A stretch of DNA of 64,000 bases, from NCBI GenBank assembly GCA_963759095.1, contig CAVWYF010000040.1, forward strand, positions 1 through 64,000, in the 5' to 3' direction. Below, piece by piece: positions 1 to 9,018 of this stretch. Both the position numbers and the translations under genes were made by a program. Position 1 is the stretch's first letter, and each line of letters begins with the position of its first letter. Under the pieces are notes generated by a model. The model was given only the letters and a program-made list of their open reading frames with translations, did no database searches and was not told the origin of the DNA. The stretch comes from Anderseniella sp963759095. GTDB lineage: Bacteria; Pseudomonadota; Alphaproteobacteria; Rhizobiales; Aestuariivirgaceae.

Positions 1-3000
1 GACGTGCTGCTGGATCTGACCGACGATGATCTCAAGTCGATCGGCGTCCCGCTTGGCGATCGCAAGCGGATGCTGAAAGGCATCCGGGATGCCTCTGCAG
101 AACCGTCTGTGGGCCACGCGGACAACATACAAATGTCCGGGACTCCAGGCCAGAAAGACGCCAGGTCACGGTACTGATGTGCGACCTGGTCAACTCTACC
201 GGCTTGTCCCGGCAATTTGACGCCGAGGAATTTCGCCAGATTGTGCTGGAATACCTAAACTGCTGCGAAGACCTCATAGAAGGCCATCAAGGCACTTTGT
301 GTCATCGCGCAGGAGATGGCGTTCTGGCGATTTTCGGGTTTCCGAAAACCAATGAACTCATGGCAACCGAGGCAGTGCGCACAGGGTTGGAGATCATTAA
401 CTCGGTTGAAAGCCTGCGCCCGTTCAAAAACGTCACCCTGAAATCCCGAGTTGGTATTGCGACCGGCATTACTATTGTCGGAGACATTATTGGCGAAGGA
501 CTTGGGCGTGAACTTACAGTTTGGGGGGACACGCCCAATCTCGCCGCGCGGCTAATGTCCTTGGGACAACCGGGAACGGTCATTACATCAGCGGAAACCC
601 GAAAACTAACCAGACGGTTCTTCGAGTTTTCCGATCTGGGCAAGCACTCGCTGAAAGGTTTTGAACACCCTGTTCCTGCCTGGCAGGTTGTCACCGAGCT
701 TGCAATTGGAAGCCGTTCCCAGGCGGTTCGCACCGACACTGGCCTCAGCCCGCTGGTGGGTCGAAAAGAAGAAACATTGCTGCTTGAAAGACGCTGGGCC
801 AAGGCGCGAGGCGGTGCTGGCCAGGTGGTCATGATCAGCGGGGAGCCCGGCATCGGAAAATCCCGCCTGGTGCAGAGTTTCAAAGAGCAATTAGAGGGTG
901 AACCGCATCGAGAGCAGGACTATTACTGCTCGCCGGTGTACCAGAACTCGGCATTCTACCCGATCCTCGACGAGCTCTCCCGTGGTGCATACTTTAATGC
1001 AAAGGCAGCACCTCCCAGCAGAAACTTGACAAGCTTAAGGTTCTGCTGTCGAGCATCTCTGCCGGCGCTGCGTCAAACGCGCCGGTCATGGCCGACCTTC
1101 TGTCGATACCGGTTAACGGACACTACCCGATTACCAGACTTGGCCCACATGAACTAAAAACAGAAGTCCTGAGCGTGCTACAGGACCATCTGTCGTGGGC
1201 TGCGGATGATCAACCCGTCCTGATTGTGTTCGAAGATGTGCATTGGTGTGACCCAACAACCTTTGAATGGATAAACCGGGTCATCGATTGCATCGAACAT
1301 CTGCCGGTTATGTTGATACTCACCCACCGACCCGAGTTTACTCCCCGTTGGTCGAAACATTATGTGACACGGCAGCAGATCATGCCGCTCGACCCCATTA
1401 TGTCGCGCAGCAAAATTGTCGAGGAGCTCGGCCGCGTGCCCAGTCTATCCGAGCCGGTTGTTGCTGCGATGATGGAAAAGACCGACGGCAATCCATTATT
1501 CATTGAAGAATTCTGCAAAGCTGTCACAGAGGCGGGCGACCAGTTCGTCAACTTTGACGGCGATCCCTACTCGATGTTGCACACACACATTGTCCCAAGT
1601 ACGCTGGCGGATTCGCCTGATGTCTCGTCTGGATCGGCTCGGCCCCAGCAAGCATGTCGCGCAGGTTGCTGCAGCGATTGGCCGTCAGTTCTCCCGGGCG
1701 ATGATTGCCGCAGTGGCAGACTGTAGCGGTCAGGAACTCAGTAACGCGCTGGATAAACTTGTCGAAGCCGACATTATCCAGCAGAGCGGTGCAGACTCGC
1801 CTGAGTTCAGCTACAGGTTCAAACACGCGCTGCTTCAGACGCAGCTCATTCGAGCATGCTGAAAACAGAATGCCAGCATCTTCATGCCCGGATTGGCAGA
1901 CACCTGGAGGACACTGAACCAGAGCGTGCAGAACGCGAGCCGGAACTGTTTGCTTTCCATTTCGCTCAAGGCGACATTCCTGAAAAGGCAAGATACTACT
2001 GGCAAAAGCCGGCGACGGAGCCATCCGCCGGCTGGGTTATACGGCACAGGAAGTTGTGGAGTGTTATTCGCGTGCGCGCTCGATAAGCGAAGCGCTCGAC
2101 GACAGTTCAGGAATTTTTCCGGCACTTCGGGGGCTTTGGGTGTACCACTTTATCAAGGCAGACCTGAGCAAGGCGAAAGAGGTAGCCTTTCAATTACTTG
2201 ACCTGGCTGAACGGACATTGAAGAACGAGGCGCAAACCTCGATCGAAGATCCTGAAGGTCTGCTCATCGAGGCCCAGCGCGCACTTGGCATGACCTGCCT
2301 GTACCTAGGCGAATACAACGCTGCCTGTGACCACATCGAACAGGCGATCGCGCTGTATGATCGACAGCGTCATGCCTCGCACATGGAGAGATTTGGCGTC
2401 GACCCCTGGGTGGTATCTGCATCGTATCGCGCCCACATTCTCTGGTTCCTTGGCCAATCAGAACAGGCATTGAAGCAAAGCGCAGAAGTGCTTTCGGTAG
2501 CACGGGAACTGGATAATCCGTTCATCCTGACCGGTGCCCTGGCGTTTGCAGCTTACCTGCAACAGCACCTGCGAAATGCTGCCGCCACGAAAGAACTGGC
2601 ATCGGAAGCCATTATCCTGGCAGAGAAATATGGATTTCCGTTTTGGGTACAACAGCAGAAAATTCTCAAAGGCTGGGCAATGGTCGAATTGGGAGAGATC
2701 GATGACGGCGTGGCCATGCTGGAAAGAGGCCTGGCGACCTATCAGGAAATGGGCGCCCGGCTGGCACTGCCCTGGTTCCTTAGTCTTTCCGCCGAGACAC
2801 TGGCTCGAATCTGGGTCGCCATGGTGATGCAGTTCGCACTCTGCGGGCCGCAGCGACCATGGCGGAAACCACCGGCGAACATTTTTACCTGGCCGAAATT
2901 CAAAGGCTTGAGGGTGAACTGGTATTGTTGTCGCAAGCACCTAATGCGGCAGCCCGGGCAGAAGTGTGCTTTCGCCGTGCCATCGAAACCTCAAGCGAAC

Positions 3001-3083
3001 GAAATGCCATGGCCATAAGAGCCAAAGCCACAGCGAGCCTGGCAGAACTGCTGAAAAGCCAGGGCAGGGTGGAACAGGCATAG
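1..3083 (+). pseudogene. Frameshifted SAM-domain / class III adenylate cyclase / AAA ATPase / TPR signalling protein
   Basis: The pieces are collinear but lie in different frames. A SAM-like domain (DLTDDDLKSIGVPLGDRKR) is read in frame 1 from base 1, where the gene enters from outside the window. A class III nucleotide cyclase domain (ERRQVTVLMCDLVNSTG) runs from about 153 to 660. An AAA domain with Walker A GEPGIGKS near 840 and a Walker B-like LIVFEDVHW follows, then a TPR-rich C-terminus (about 2050-3083). Reading the whole protein needs frame changes near 120-147, 1000-1015, 1612, 1845, 2015 and 2820. Such proteins make cAMP or act as signalling ATPases; this copy cannot make a full-length product. 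Both flanks of each break still match the family, so decay is recent, or the region is badly sequenced. The methyltransferase downstream is broken as well, which favours real decay. Confidence 0.85.
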
Positions 3084-3127
3084 TAGATTGTTGCCGATGC
3101 GGTAAATTTCGACCAATCTGGATCACG

Positions 3128-3965
3128 ATGACAAAAAAACTTGCAGACGCCAGACGGTATTATGTGGAGCAGATCAAGGCGCGTGCTCAGGTGACATCGC
3201 CACGGATATTGAAGGCTTACCGCAACATCCCGAGAGAACTGTTTCTTGGCGAAGGACCATGGCGAATACGAAGCGATATTGTCTCGGCCTATGGCTCGAC
3301 CGAGAGCGCCAATCCCGCTGATATTTATCATGACGTGCTGGTTGCCCTGGACGAACGGCGCAAGCTGGACAACGGATTGCCCAGCCTGTGGGCACTCTTG
3401 TTCGAAGCGCTCGACCTGCAAACCGGCGAGAACATTGTGCAGATCGGCTGCGGTACAGGCTATTACTCGGCAATTCTGGCAGAGATCGTGGGAGAATCCG
3501 GACATGTCACTGCGATAGATTCAGAATTCCGGATTTGCCGAACTGGCGGGAAAGTTGCTTGGTGACCATGATAATGTCCAGGTCATTCACGGTGACGGCT
3601 GTCAGTTACCGTTCGAGTCTGTTGACGCCATTATCGTCCATGCCGGCGTCAGCCATCCATATGCGGCGTGGCTCGATGCATTGGCGATGGGTGGGAGATT
3701 GCAATTTACGCTGACATCAGCCGGCCGCCAGGGCATTGTTTTCCAGATCACCAGAAAGCCACTCGGATTCGAAGCGGAAGCCTTGCGGCGTATCGAGATA
3801 TTTCCCTGTGATGAGGGGGACGATAGAGCTGAAGCTAGTCTCAGGTTGTCGTTCTGGAACCCGATTACGTCCGGCATTAAGTCGCTTAGGCGGGATCAAC
3901 ACGAAGAAGACGAGACCTGCTGGGCGCACACGGAGAATTTCTGTCTTTCGAGACTGGCCCTGTGA
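3128..3965 (+). pseudogene. Protein-L-isoaspartate O-methyltransferase-like gene, frameshifted
   Basis: The first part (ATG 3128 to about 3520) reads MTKKLADARRYYVEQIKARA and reaches the SAM-binding motif I (VQIGCGTGYYSAILAEIVG) typical of PCMT-type methyltransferases. The frame is lost near 3520. The remainder (motif HDNVQVIHGDGCQLPFESVD, then VDAIIVHAGVSHPYAAW) is read in another frame up to the stop at 3963-3965. A restored protein would be about 278 residues, somewhat longer than classical Pcm and closer to the PCMT-like methyltransferases of alphaproteobacteria. It starts 45 bases after the cyclase-like pseudogene on the same strand, so the two probably formed one unit and decayed together. 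The substrate is unknown. Confidence 0.75.
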
Positions 3966-4016
3966 ACACGAATGTGCCCGATGCGTCGCTGCGGATTCAA
4001 GGAGCGTAACAGCCCC

Positions 4017-4715
4017 CTATTGAGCATCGGAAAAGTTGTCATTCCGGGATATCAACCGCAAACGGTCAATGTCACGGATTTTTATCTTGCGTTTTCCTAG
4101 CTCAATGATGTTTTCCGAAACCAGGTGGCCGAGTTCTCGCGAAACCGCCTCGCGATGAGTGGCTATGCGGGTCGCAATCTCATAGTGACTGGGCGCCGGT
4201 TGAATCAAATTTCCGCCGGTGCGGCCATCCCGCGAGTCGTAGAGACGCACCAGCTCGCGCTGCACCCTCAGTCGCACGGGCAAGGTACCGTATTCAAAAA
4301 TCCGTTGCGACAGTCGGCGCGACTTGGCGACAAGCAGTTCGACCAGCCGCAAACCGAGCTCGGGTGTGGTCAATACCAACTCGCGAAAGTCTTTGGATGT
4401 CATTTGGGCAATCAGGGAATCTTCCATCGCAGCGATTGATGCCGAGCGAGGTTGACCATCGATCGCGGAAAACTCACCAAACAATTCGCCACTCTTGATT
4501 GTGGTGAAGCTGACTTCCTTGCCCTCTTCAGAAAAACTCCGCGCTATCACTTCGCCTTCAATGACAAAAAATATGTCTGTTGAATCGTCATTTTTGCGCA
4601 GAATTTCGGAATTTTTCTTGTGTTGCCGCAAACTGCATCGGTTTTTCAGCTGGTCATAATCGCAATGGTCCAAGCCACGCAATAGATCAATCTTTTGGAG
4701 TAGTTCCTTATTCAA
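4017..4715 (-). CDS. Crp/Fnr-family transcriptional regulator
   Basis: 232 residues with the two-domain layout of the family. The N-terminal cyclic-nucleotide beta-roll (about 15-130) holds a phosphate-binding-cassette-like segment, LFGEFSAIDGQPRSASIA, with the Gly-Glu and Pro-Arg-Ser positions used to bind cAMP. The C-terminal winged helix (about 150-225) carries SHYEIATRIATHREAVSREL as its helix-turn-helix. There is no cysteine cluster, so an FNR iron-sulfur sensor is unlikely. It is convergent with the decayed cyclase and methyltransferase genes, which suggests an old cAMP signalling locus. Targets are unknown. Confidence 0.9.
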   Translation of the reverse strand: MNKELLQKIDLLRGLDHCDYDQLKNRCSLRQHKKNSEILRKNDDSTDIFFVIEGEVIARSFSEEGKEVSFTTIKSGELFGEFSAIDGQPRSASIAAMEDSLIAQMTSKDFRELVLTTPELGLRLVELLVAKSRRLSQRIFEYGTLPVRLRVQRELVRLYDSRDGRTGGNLIQPAPSHYEIATRIATHREAVSRELGHLVSENIIELGKRKIKIRDIDRLRLISRNDNFSDAQ

Positions 4716-5044
4716 TCCAGATCCATTTCCGCGTTGCGAAAGCCGGGACAGGTAAGAACCTCGTCCCTGATTCCTAAATCCTGCATCATCTCATACACAA
4801 AAACCCATTCTTTGAGCTAGTACTTTAAGTTTGCACAATAGCCCTGCGGCGTCAAAAAAAACCTGCCGACGATTGTTATCTTGACGCCCTGCTGTTTCAC
4901 GTAAGGGAACCGGGCAAGAAGCCGAAACAGGCTGCACTTGAGCATATCCCTTAAATTTTCATGGCTGAAACACACGCAGGCCCCAAGTTTGCGAGACATG
5001 GTTGTCCCAGTCCAGATTACCGAGCATGGGGCTTGGGCATCCGG
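4716..5044. other. Intergenic region without a recognisable gene
   Basis: This holds the upstream region of the Crp/Fnr gene and the non-homologous tail of the enolase-superfamily remnant. I see no RNA gene or terminator. A promoter for the leftward regulator is expected here, but I cannot place it with confidence. Confidence 0.4.
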
Positions 5045-5119
5045 CGCGCCATAAGACCAGACATAGGCGGCCTCCAGCGGCACATTGATGGGCGTGGCGC
5101 GGACACGGGTGATTTTCAT
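5045..5119 (-). pseudogene. N-terminal scrap of an enolase-superfamily (MR/MLE) gene
   Basis: Reading the minus strand from an ATG at 5119 gives MKITRVRATPINVPLEAAYV, the characteristic opening of mandelate racemase/muconate lactonizing enzymes and sugar-acid dehydratases. After about 25 residues the similarity stops and the frame continues as unrelated sequence to 4817. A full gene would need about 1.1 kb, and the Crp/Fnr gene lies 330 bases away, so this is a remnant. It sits directly upstream of a TRAP uptake operon, a usual partner of acid-sugar dehydratases, so it may be what remains of that operon's former enzyme. Confidence 0.6.
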
Positions 5120-5238
5120 CAGGTGGTTTCCTTCAAGCTTGCCCGGCCCGGCAGACTGGGCAATAGTGCTGTTCCGCTGCCTCAACCGCAATTGAGGCCA
5201 ACAACAAGATCAATGACAATTCACAGGGAAATTACAGT

Positions 5239-6234
5239 ATGAAACGCCTATTTGCATCCGTAATGGCAGCTTTGGTGCTTGCCGTCTCCTCGGTGGCCGC
5301 GATGGCTGCCGACACAACACTTCGTATCTCGCTCCAGCTGCCCTTGAAGAGCCATCTCGGTCAGAACCTGGTGCTGTTCAAGGAAGAGGTGGAGAAAAAT
5401 TCCGGCGGCAAGGTCGAAGTCCAGATTTATGACTCAGCCCAGCTCTACAAGGACAAGGAAGTGCCTCAGGCAGTGGGGTCGGGCTCCATTGAAATGGGGG
5501 TTGCTTCACTGACCCGTTTTGTCGGTGACGTACCGGCTGTTGATATTTTCTACGTGCCGTTCCTGTTCAACTCCGAAGACCTGGTGCGCAAGGCAGTGGC
5601 ACCCGGCAGCGCGGTGAGAGCACCGCTTGACGAAGCCATACTGGGTACGGGATCACGGGTCTTGTGGTGGCAGGCCTACGGTGGAGCCATTCTGCTGTCC
5701 AAGGGCGCACCGGTCAAAACACCGGCTGACATGAAGAACAAGAAAGTCCGCGTGTTCGGCAAAACGCTTGGTGCCTTCACCGAAGCTGCCGGCGGTTCTC
5801 CAACCCTGATCTCGGGCTCGGAACAGTATCTTGCCTATCAACGCGGCACTGTCGACATCGGCATGACCGGCGTGTCCGGTGTCAAGTCGCGCAAGCTCTG
5901 GGAAGTCATGGACCATGTAACCGTGACCAACCATGCCGATATTGAATTCATCGTGCTGGTCAACGAGAAATTCTGGCAGGGCCTGCCTGAAGACACCCGC
6001 AAGGTGATTTCTGCTGCTGCGCTGAAAGCCGAAATGACGGTTCGCAACAAGGTCAGCGAAATCGAAAAGAACGCCTATGCGGCTGCCAAGGAAAACGGCA
6101 TGACCGTCTACATACCAACTGAAGAGGAAGTGACCGCATGGAAGCAGACGGCGCAACCGGTCATTGATGGTTACAAGGCTGCCTCCGGCGAGCTTGGTGC
6201 CAAGGTGTTGCAGGCGGCGCAGTCGCTACAGTAA
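5239..6234 (+). CDS. dctP: TRAP transporter substrate-binding protein, DctP family
   Basis: 331 residues, the usual DctP length, with a Sec signal peptide (MKRLFASVMAALVLAVSSV... cleaved after AMA). The mature part has the family features: an early TTLRISLQLPLKSHLGQNLV, the central KNKKVRVFGKTLGAF, and a late helical C-terminus. It is the periplasmic receptor that hands a carboxylate to the DctQM permease in a sodium-driven TRAP system. It starts a dctP-dctQ-dctM-lyase operon. A strong hairpin between dctP and dctQ probably favours receptor expression over permease. The ligand cannot be read from sequence; the downstream lyase suggests a C4-C7 di- or tricarboxylate. Confidence 0.93.
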   Translation: MKRLFASVMAALVLAVSSVAAMAADTTLRISLQLPLKSHLGQNLVLFKEEVEKNSGGKVEVQIYDSAQLYKDKEVPQAVGSGSIEMGVASLTRFVGDVPAVDIFYVPFLFNSEDLVRKAVAPGSAVRAPLDEAILGTGSRVLWWQAYGGAILLSKGAPVKTPADMKNKKVRVFGKTLGAFTEAAGGSPTLISGSEQYLAYQRGTVDIGMTGVSGVKSRKLWEVMDHVTVTNHADIEFIVLVNEKFWQGLPEDTRKVISAAALKAEMTVRNKVSEIEKNAYAAAKENGMTVYIPTEEEVTAWKQTAQPVIDGYKAASGELGAKVLQAAQSLQ

Positions 6235-6254
6235 TCGCTGATACCTGACTGCTG

Positions 6255-6293
6255 GCCGGGGTCCGTCAAACCGCAATTGGTTCGGACCCCGGC
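6255..6293 (+). promoter_or_regulatory. Intercistronic hairpin dctP-dctQ
   Basis: GCCGGGGTCCG (6255-6265) pairs perfectly with CGGACCCCGGC (6283-6293), and inner AACC/GGTT pairing extends the stem. No long T-tract follows, so an mRNA-stabilising or attenuating hairpin is more likely than a full terminator. Confidence 0.75.
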
Positions 6294-6339
6294 TTGCATA
6301 AAATACTGAATTGACCTTCGTCTTTGCAGGGGGCATGGC

Positions 6340-6843
6340 GTGAATTTCTCAGAAAAAGCGATTGACTGGCTGGGCGCTGTTGCGGCCTGGCTGTTCTTTG
6401 CAACGGGCATGTTGCTGACCTGGGAAGTCGTGGCGCGCTATGTGTTTGCCGCGCCCACAATCTGGGCTGCTGAAATATCCCAGATGTTCCTGATCTGGGG
6501 CATGTATATCGCCCTGCCGCATACCATCGCCCGGCGCAAGAACATCAATATCGAACTGCTGTACGAACGGTTGCCGGGCGGGGCGCAACGGTTTTGTGAT
6601 CTGGTGACCATCGTGTTCACCGGTTTCTTCTGTGTCGTCGTGTTCTGGTTCGGTTGGGAAATTGCCTGGGACAGTTTCGTTCGCGGCCGGTCCACAGGTA
6701 CAATGCTCAACATTCCGAACTGGTGGACCGAAATGGTTATTCCGCTGGGCTTCGGCCTGTCGGTTCTGGTGTGCGCTGCTGAACTGCTCAAACTGGCACG
6801 CGGCAAACCGCTGGCCAAACCGTCCGGCGACGGTGGTCACTAG
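6340..6843 (+). CDS. dctQ: TRAP transporter small permease subunit, DctQ family
   Basis: 167 residues with four predicted transmembrane helices and the family signature around LTWEVVARYVFAAPTIWAAE followed by MFLIWGMYIALPHTIARRKN. It is the small membrane subunit that couples the receptor to DctM. The start is GTG at 6340 (GTGAATTTCTC), since the nearby ATG at 6335 is followed at once by an in-frame TGA. The stop codon is immediately followed by the dctM ATG, implying translational coupling. Confidence 0.92.
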   Translation: MNFSEKAIDWLGAVAAWLFFATGMLLTWEVVARYVFAAPTIWAAEISQMFLIWGMYIALPHTIARRKNINIELLYERLPGGAQRFCDLVTIVFTGFFCVVVFWFGWEIAWDSFVRGRSTGTMLNIPNWWTEMVIPLGFGLSVLVCAAELLKLARGKPLAKPSGDGGH

Positions 6844-8118
6844 ATGATCACCATACTCATTCTGCTTGCCTTGTTCACCCTGCTGTTGATGCGGGTACCG
6901 GTCGCATTTGCGCTTGGTGGCCTGGGCCTGCTGCTGCTGCTGATGGGCGGGTTCTCGCCGCTGATGGCGCCGCAGAGCATGCTCGGCACCATCGACAATT
7001 TCGTGCTGCTGGCAGTGCCGCTGTTTCTGCTGATGTCCAATGTACTTTTGAAAGGCGGTGTCGGGCGCGATCTGTTTGCCGCGGTTCAGGCCTGGGTCGG
7101 ACACCTGCCGGGCGGGCTGGCAATCGCCACGGTGATATCCTGCGGCATCTTTGCCGCTATCTCGGGCTCGTCCGTGGCGACAGCGGCCACCATCGGTACC
7201 GTCGCCATTCCGGAAATGAGCCAGCGCGGTTATCCGCGGCCGTTCGTGCTGGGACTGCTGGCGGCAGGCGGCACACTGGGCATCCTGATCCCGCCATCGA
7301 TCCCGATGATCGTCTACGGGTTCATTACCGAGGAATCGGTGATCAAGCTGTTCCTGGCGGGCATCGGGCCGGGCCTGATGCTGATGGCGCTGTTCATCGG
7401 CTTTTCCATGATCTATGCGTGGCTGTCGCCGCAATGTGAGTTTTCACCCAAGGCAAGCTGGAGAGAACGGCGCGAAACGGGCCTGCGCGCCTTACCCGCC
7501 CTGGGGCTGGCCGGTCTCATCATATGGGGTATTTACTGGGGCGTGTTCACACCCACTGAAGCTGCGGCAATCGGCTTTGCGGCGTCGCTCATCATCACCG
7601 GCGTCATCCTGCGCACGCTGACCTGGCAAACCCTGAAAGAGGCGGTCACGCAATCCATGGTGACCACCGTCACCATCCTGCTGATCGTTGCAGGTGCCAA
7701 GGTGTTCGGCAAGGCGATCTCGCTGTATCGCATCCCGCAGGACGTCTCGTTCTTCATCTCCCAGAATTTCTCCGAAGCCTGGCTGTTCATCCTGGTCGTG
7801 GGCGCGGTCCTGGTGGTGATGGGCCTGTTCCTGGAAGCGCTGTCGATGATGCTGATCATGGTGCCGGTGCTCGCACCATCCCTGCTTGGCCTCGGCATAG
7901 ACCCTATCTGGTTCGGCGTGTTCTTTGTGATCATGATCGAATGCGCCCTGATCACGCCGCCGGTGGGCCTGAACCTTTATGTGATACAAGCAGTCGGCAA
8001 GGCCTCCATGCAGGAAGTGGCGAAAGGTGTGTGGCCGTTCCTGGCCCTCATGCTGCTCACCGTGTTCCTGATCTATGAGTTCCCGGATCTTGCCATGTAC
8101 ATTCCGTTCAAACTTTGA
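6844..8118 (+). CDS. dctM: TRAP transporter large permease subunit, DctM family
   Basis: 424 residues, the standard DctM length, with about 12 hydrophobic segments. Family landmarks are FAAISGSSVATAATIGTVAI in the first half, LGILIPPSIPMIVYGFITEE, and CALITPPVGLNLYVIQAVG near the C-terminus. It forms the ion-coupled translocation channel of the TRAP system with DctQ. It begins directly after the dctQ stop and lies 9 bases upstream of the lyase gene, so all four genes are one transcription unit. Confidence 0.94.
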   Translation: MITILILLALFTLLLMRVPVAFALGGLGLLLLLMGGFSPLMAPQSMLGTIDNFVLLAVPLFLLMSNVLLKGGVGRDLFAAVQAWVGHLPGGLAIATVISCGIFAAISGSSVATAATIGTVAIPEMSQRGYPRPFVLGLLAAGGTLGILIPPSIPMIVYGFITEESVIKLFLAGIGPGLMLMALFIGFSMIYAWLSPQCEFSPKASWRERRETGLRALPALGLAGLIIWGIYWGVFTPTEAAAIGFAASLIITGVILRTLTWQTLKEAVTQSMVTTVTILLIVAGAKVFGKAISLYRIPQDVSFFISQNFSEAWLFILVVGAVLVVMGLFLEALSMMLIMVPVLAPSLLGLGIDPIWFGVFFVIMIECALITPPVGLNLYVIQAVGKASMQEVAKGVWPFLALMLLTVFLIYEFPDLAMYIPFKL

Positions 8119-8127
8119 GAGTTGCCA

Positions 8128-9003
8128 ATGACCAACCATTCGCCCGCCGCCCGACTTAGAAAACTACTGGCTGAGGATACCTGCCATGTGATGCCGTGCT
8201 GCTGGGATGCGCTGAGCGCAAAGATGATCGGTGATGCAGGTTTTGGCTTTACGTTCATGTCGGGCTTTGCCGTGTCTGCATCACGCATCGGCGCGCCCGA
8301 TACGGGATTGATCTCATTCGGCGAGATGCTGGACCAGGGCCGCAACATTTGTGCCGCAACTGATATTCCGGTGATTGGCGACGGCGACACCGGATATGGC
8401 AATGCGCTCAATGTACGCCGCACGGTCGAGCAATATGCCCGGGCAGGATTTGGCGCCGTCATGATCGAGGACCAGGTGTCACCCAAAAGATGCGGCCACA
8501 CCAAGGGCAAGCTGGTTGTTGATCGCGACGACGCCTTCAACCGGATCAGGGCCGCCGTGGATGCGCGCGAGGCAGGTGCCGACATCATGATACTGGCCCG
8601 GACAGATGCACGTCACGGGCACGGCCTGGATGAAGCCATTGACCGGGCAAAAGGATTTTCAGATCTGGGCGCGGATATCCTGTTTGTCGAGGCACCTCAG
8701 TCTGAGGCGGAAATGGCACGGCTGACCAGCGAAGCGCCGGGCATTCACATGGCCAACCTGGTTGAAGGGGGCGCGACACCGATACTGCATCCCGACCGCC
8801 TGCATGAACTGGGCTATAATTTCGCCGCCTACCCGCTGACACTGATGTCGGCAGCCATGAAAGCCATCCAGGCATCGCTTGCCGAGATGGCACGGCGCGA
8901 GCATCCTGCCGACCGGTTGCTGGACTTTGCTGACCTGCGCAAGGCGGTTGGGTTCGATGCCTACTATGAAGCGGAGAAGTCTTACTCGGACAATCGGGGC
9001 TGA
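8128..9003 (+). CDS. Isocitrate lyase / PEP mutase superfamily lyase
   Basis: 291 residues from ATG 8128; an in-frame TTG at 8122 is less likely because a GAGA Shine-Dalgarno-like stretch lies about 8 bases before the ATG. The fold signatures are MPCCWDALSAKMIGDAGF, the metal-binding DGDTGYGN, the gating loop EDQVSPKRCGH (KRCGH in place of KKCGH), and LARTDARHGHGLDEAI. These enzymes cleave or form C-C bonds next to a carboxylate (2-methylisocitrate, 2,3-dimethylmalate, oxaloacetate). Operonic with dctPQM, it most likely processes the imported substrate. The exact reaction cannot be assigned: length and motifs fit both PrpB-like and oxaloacetate-decarboxylase-like members. Confidence 0.85.
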   Translation: MTNHSPAARLRKLLAEDTCHVMPCCWDALSAKMIGDAGFGFTFMSGFAVSASRIGAPDTGLISFGEMLDQGRNICAATDIPVIGDGDTGYGNALNVRRTVEQYARAGFGAVMIEDQVSPKRCGHTKGKLVVDRDDAFNRIRAAVDAREAGADIMILARTDARHGHGLDEAIDRAKGFSDLGADILFVEAPQSEAEMARLTSEAPGIHMANLVEGGATPILHPDRLHELGYNFAAYPLTLMSAAMKAIQASLAEMARREHPADRLLDFADLRKAVGFDAYYEAEKSYSDNRG

Positions 9004-9018
9004 GACGGAATTCTCAGC

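Noticed and set aside
6349..7434. 361-codon open frame on the minus strand across dctQ and dctM
   Set aside because: It is antisense to two clear TRAP genes; its Gln/His/Arg-rich sequence is the usual shadow of G+C-rich membrane-protein genes.
7492..8139. 215-codon minus-strand frame across the dctM 3' end
   Set aside because: Antisense shadow of dctM with His/Gln-rich composition.
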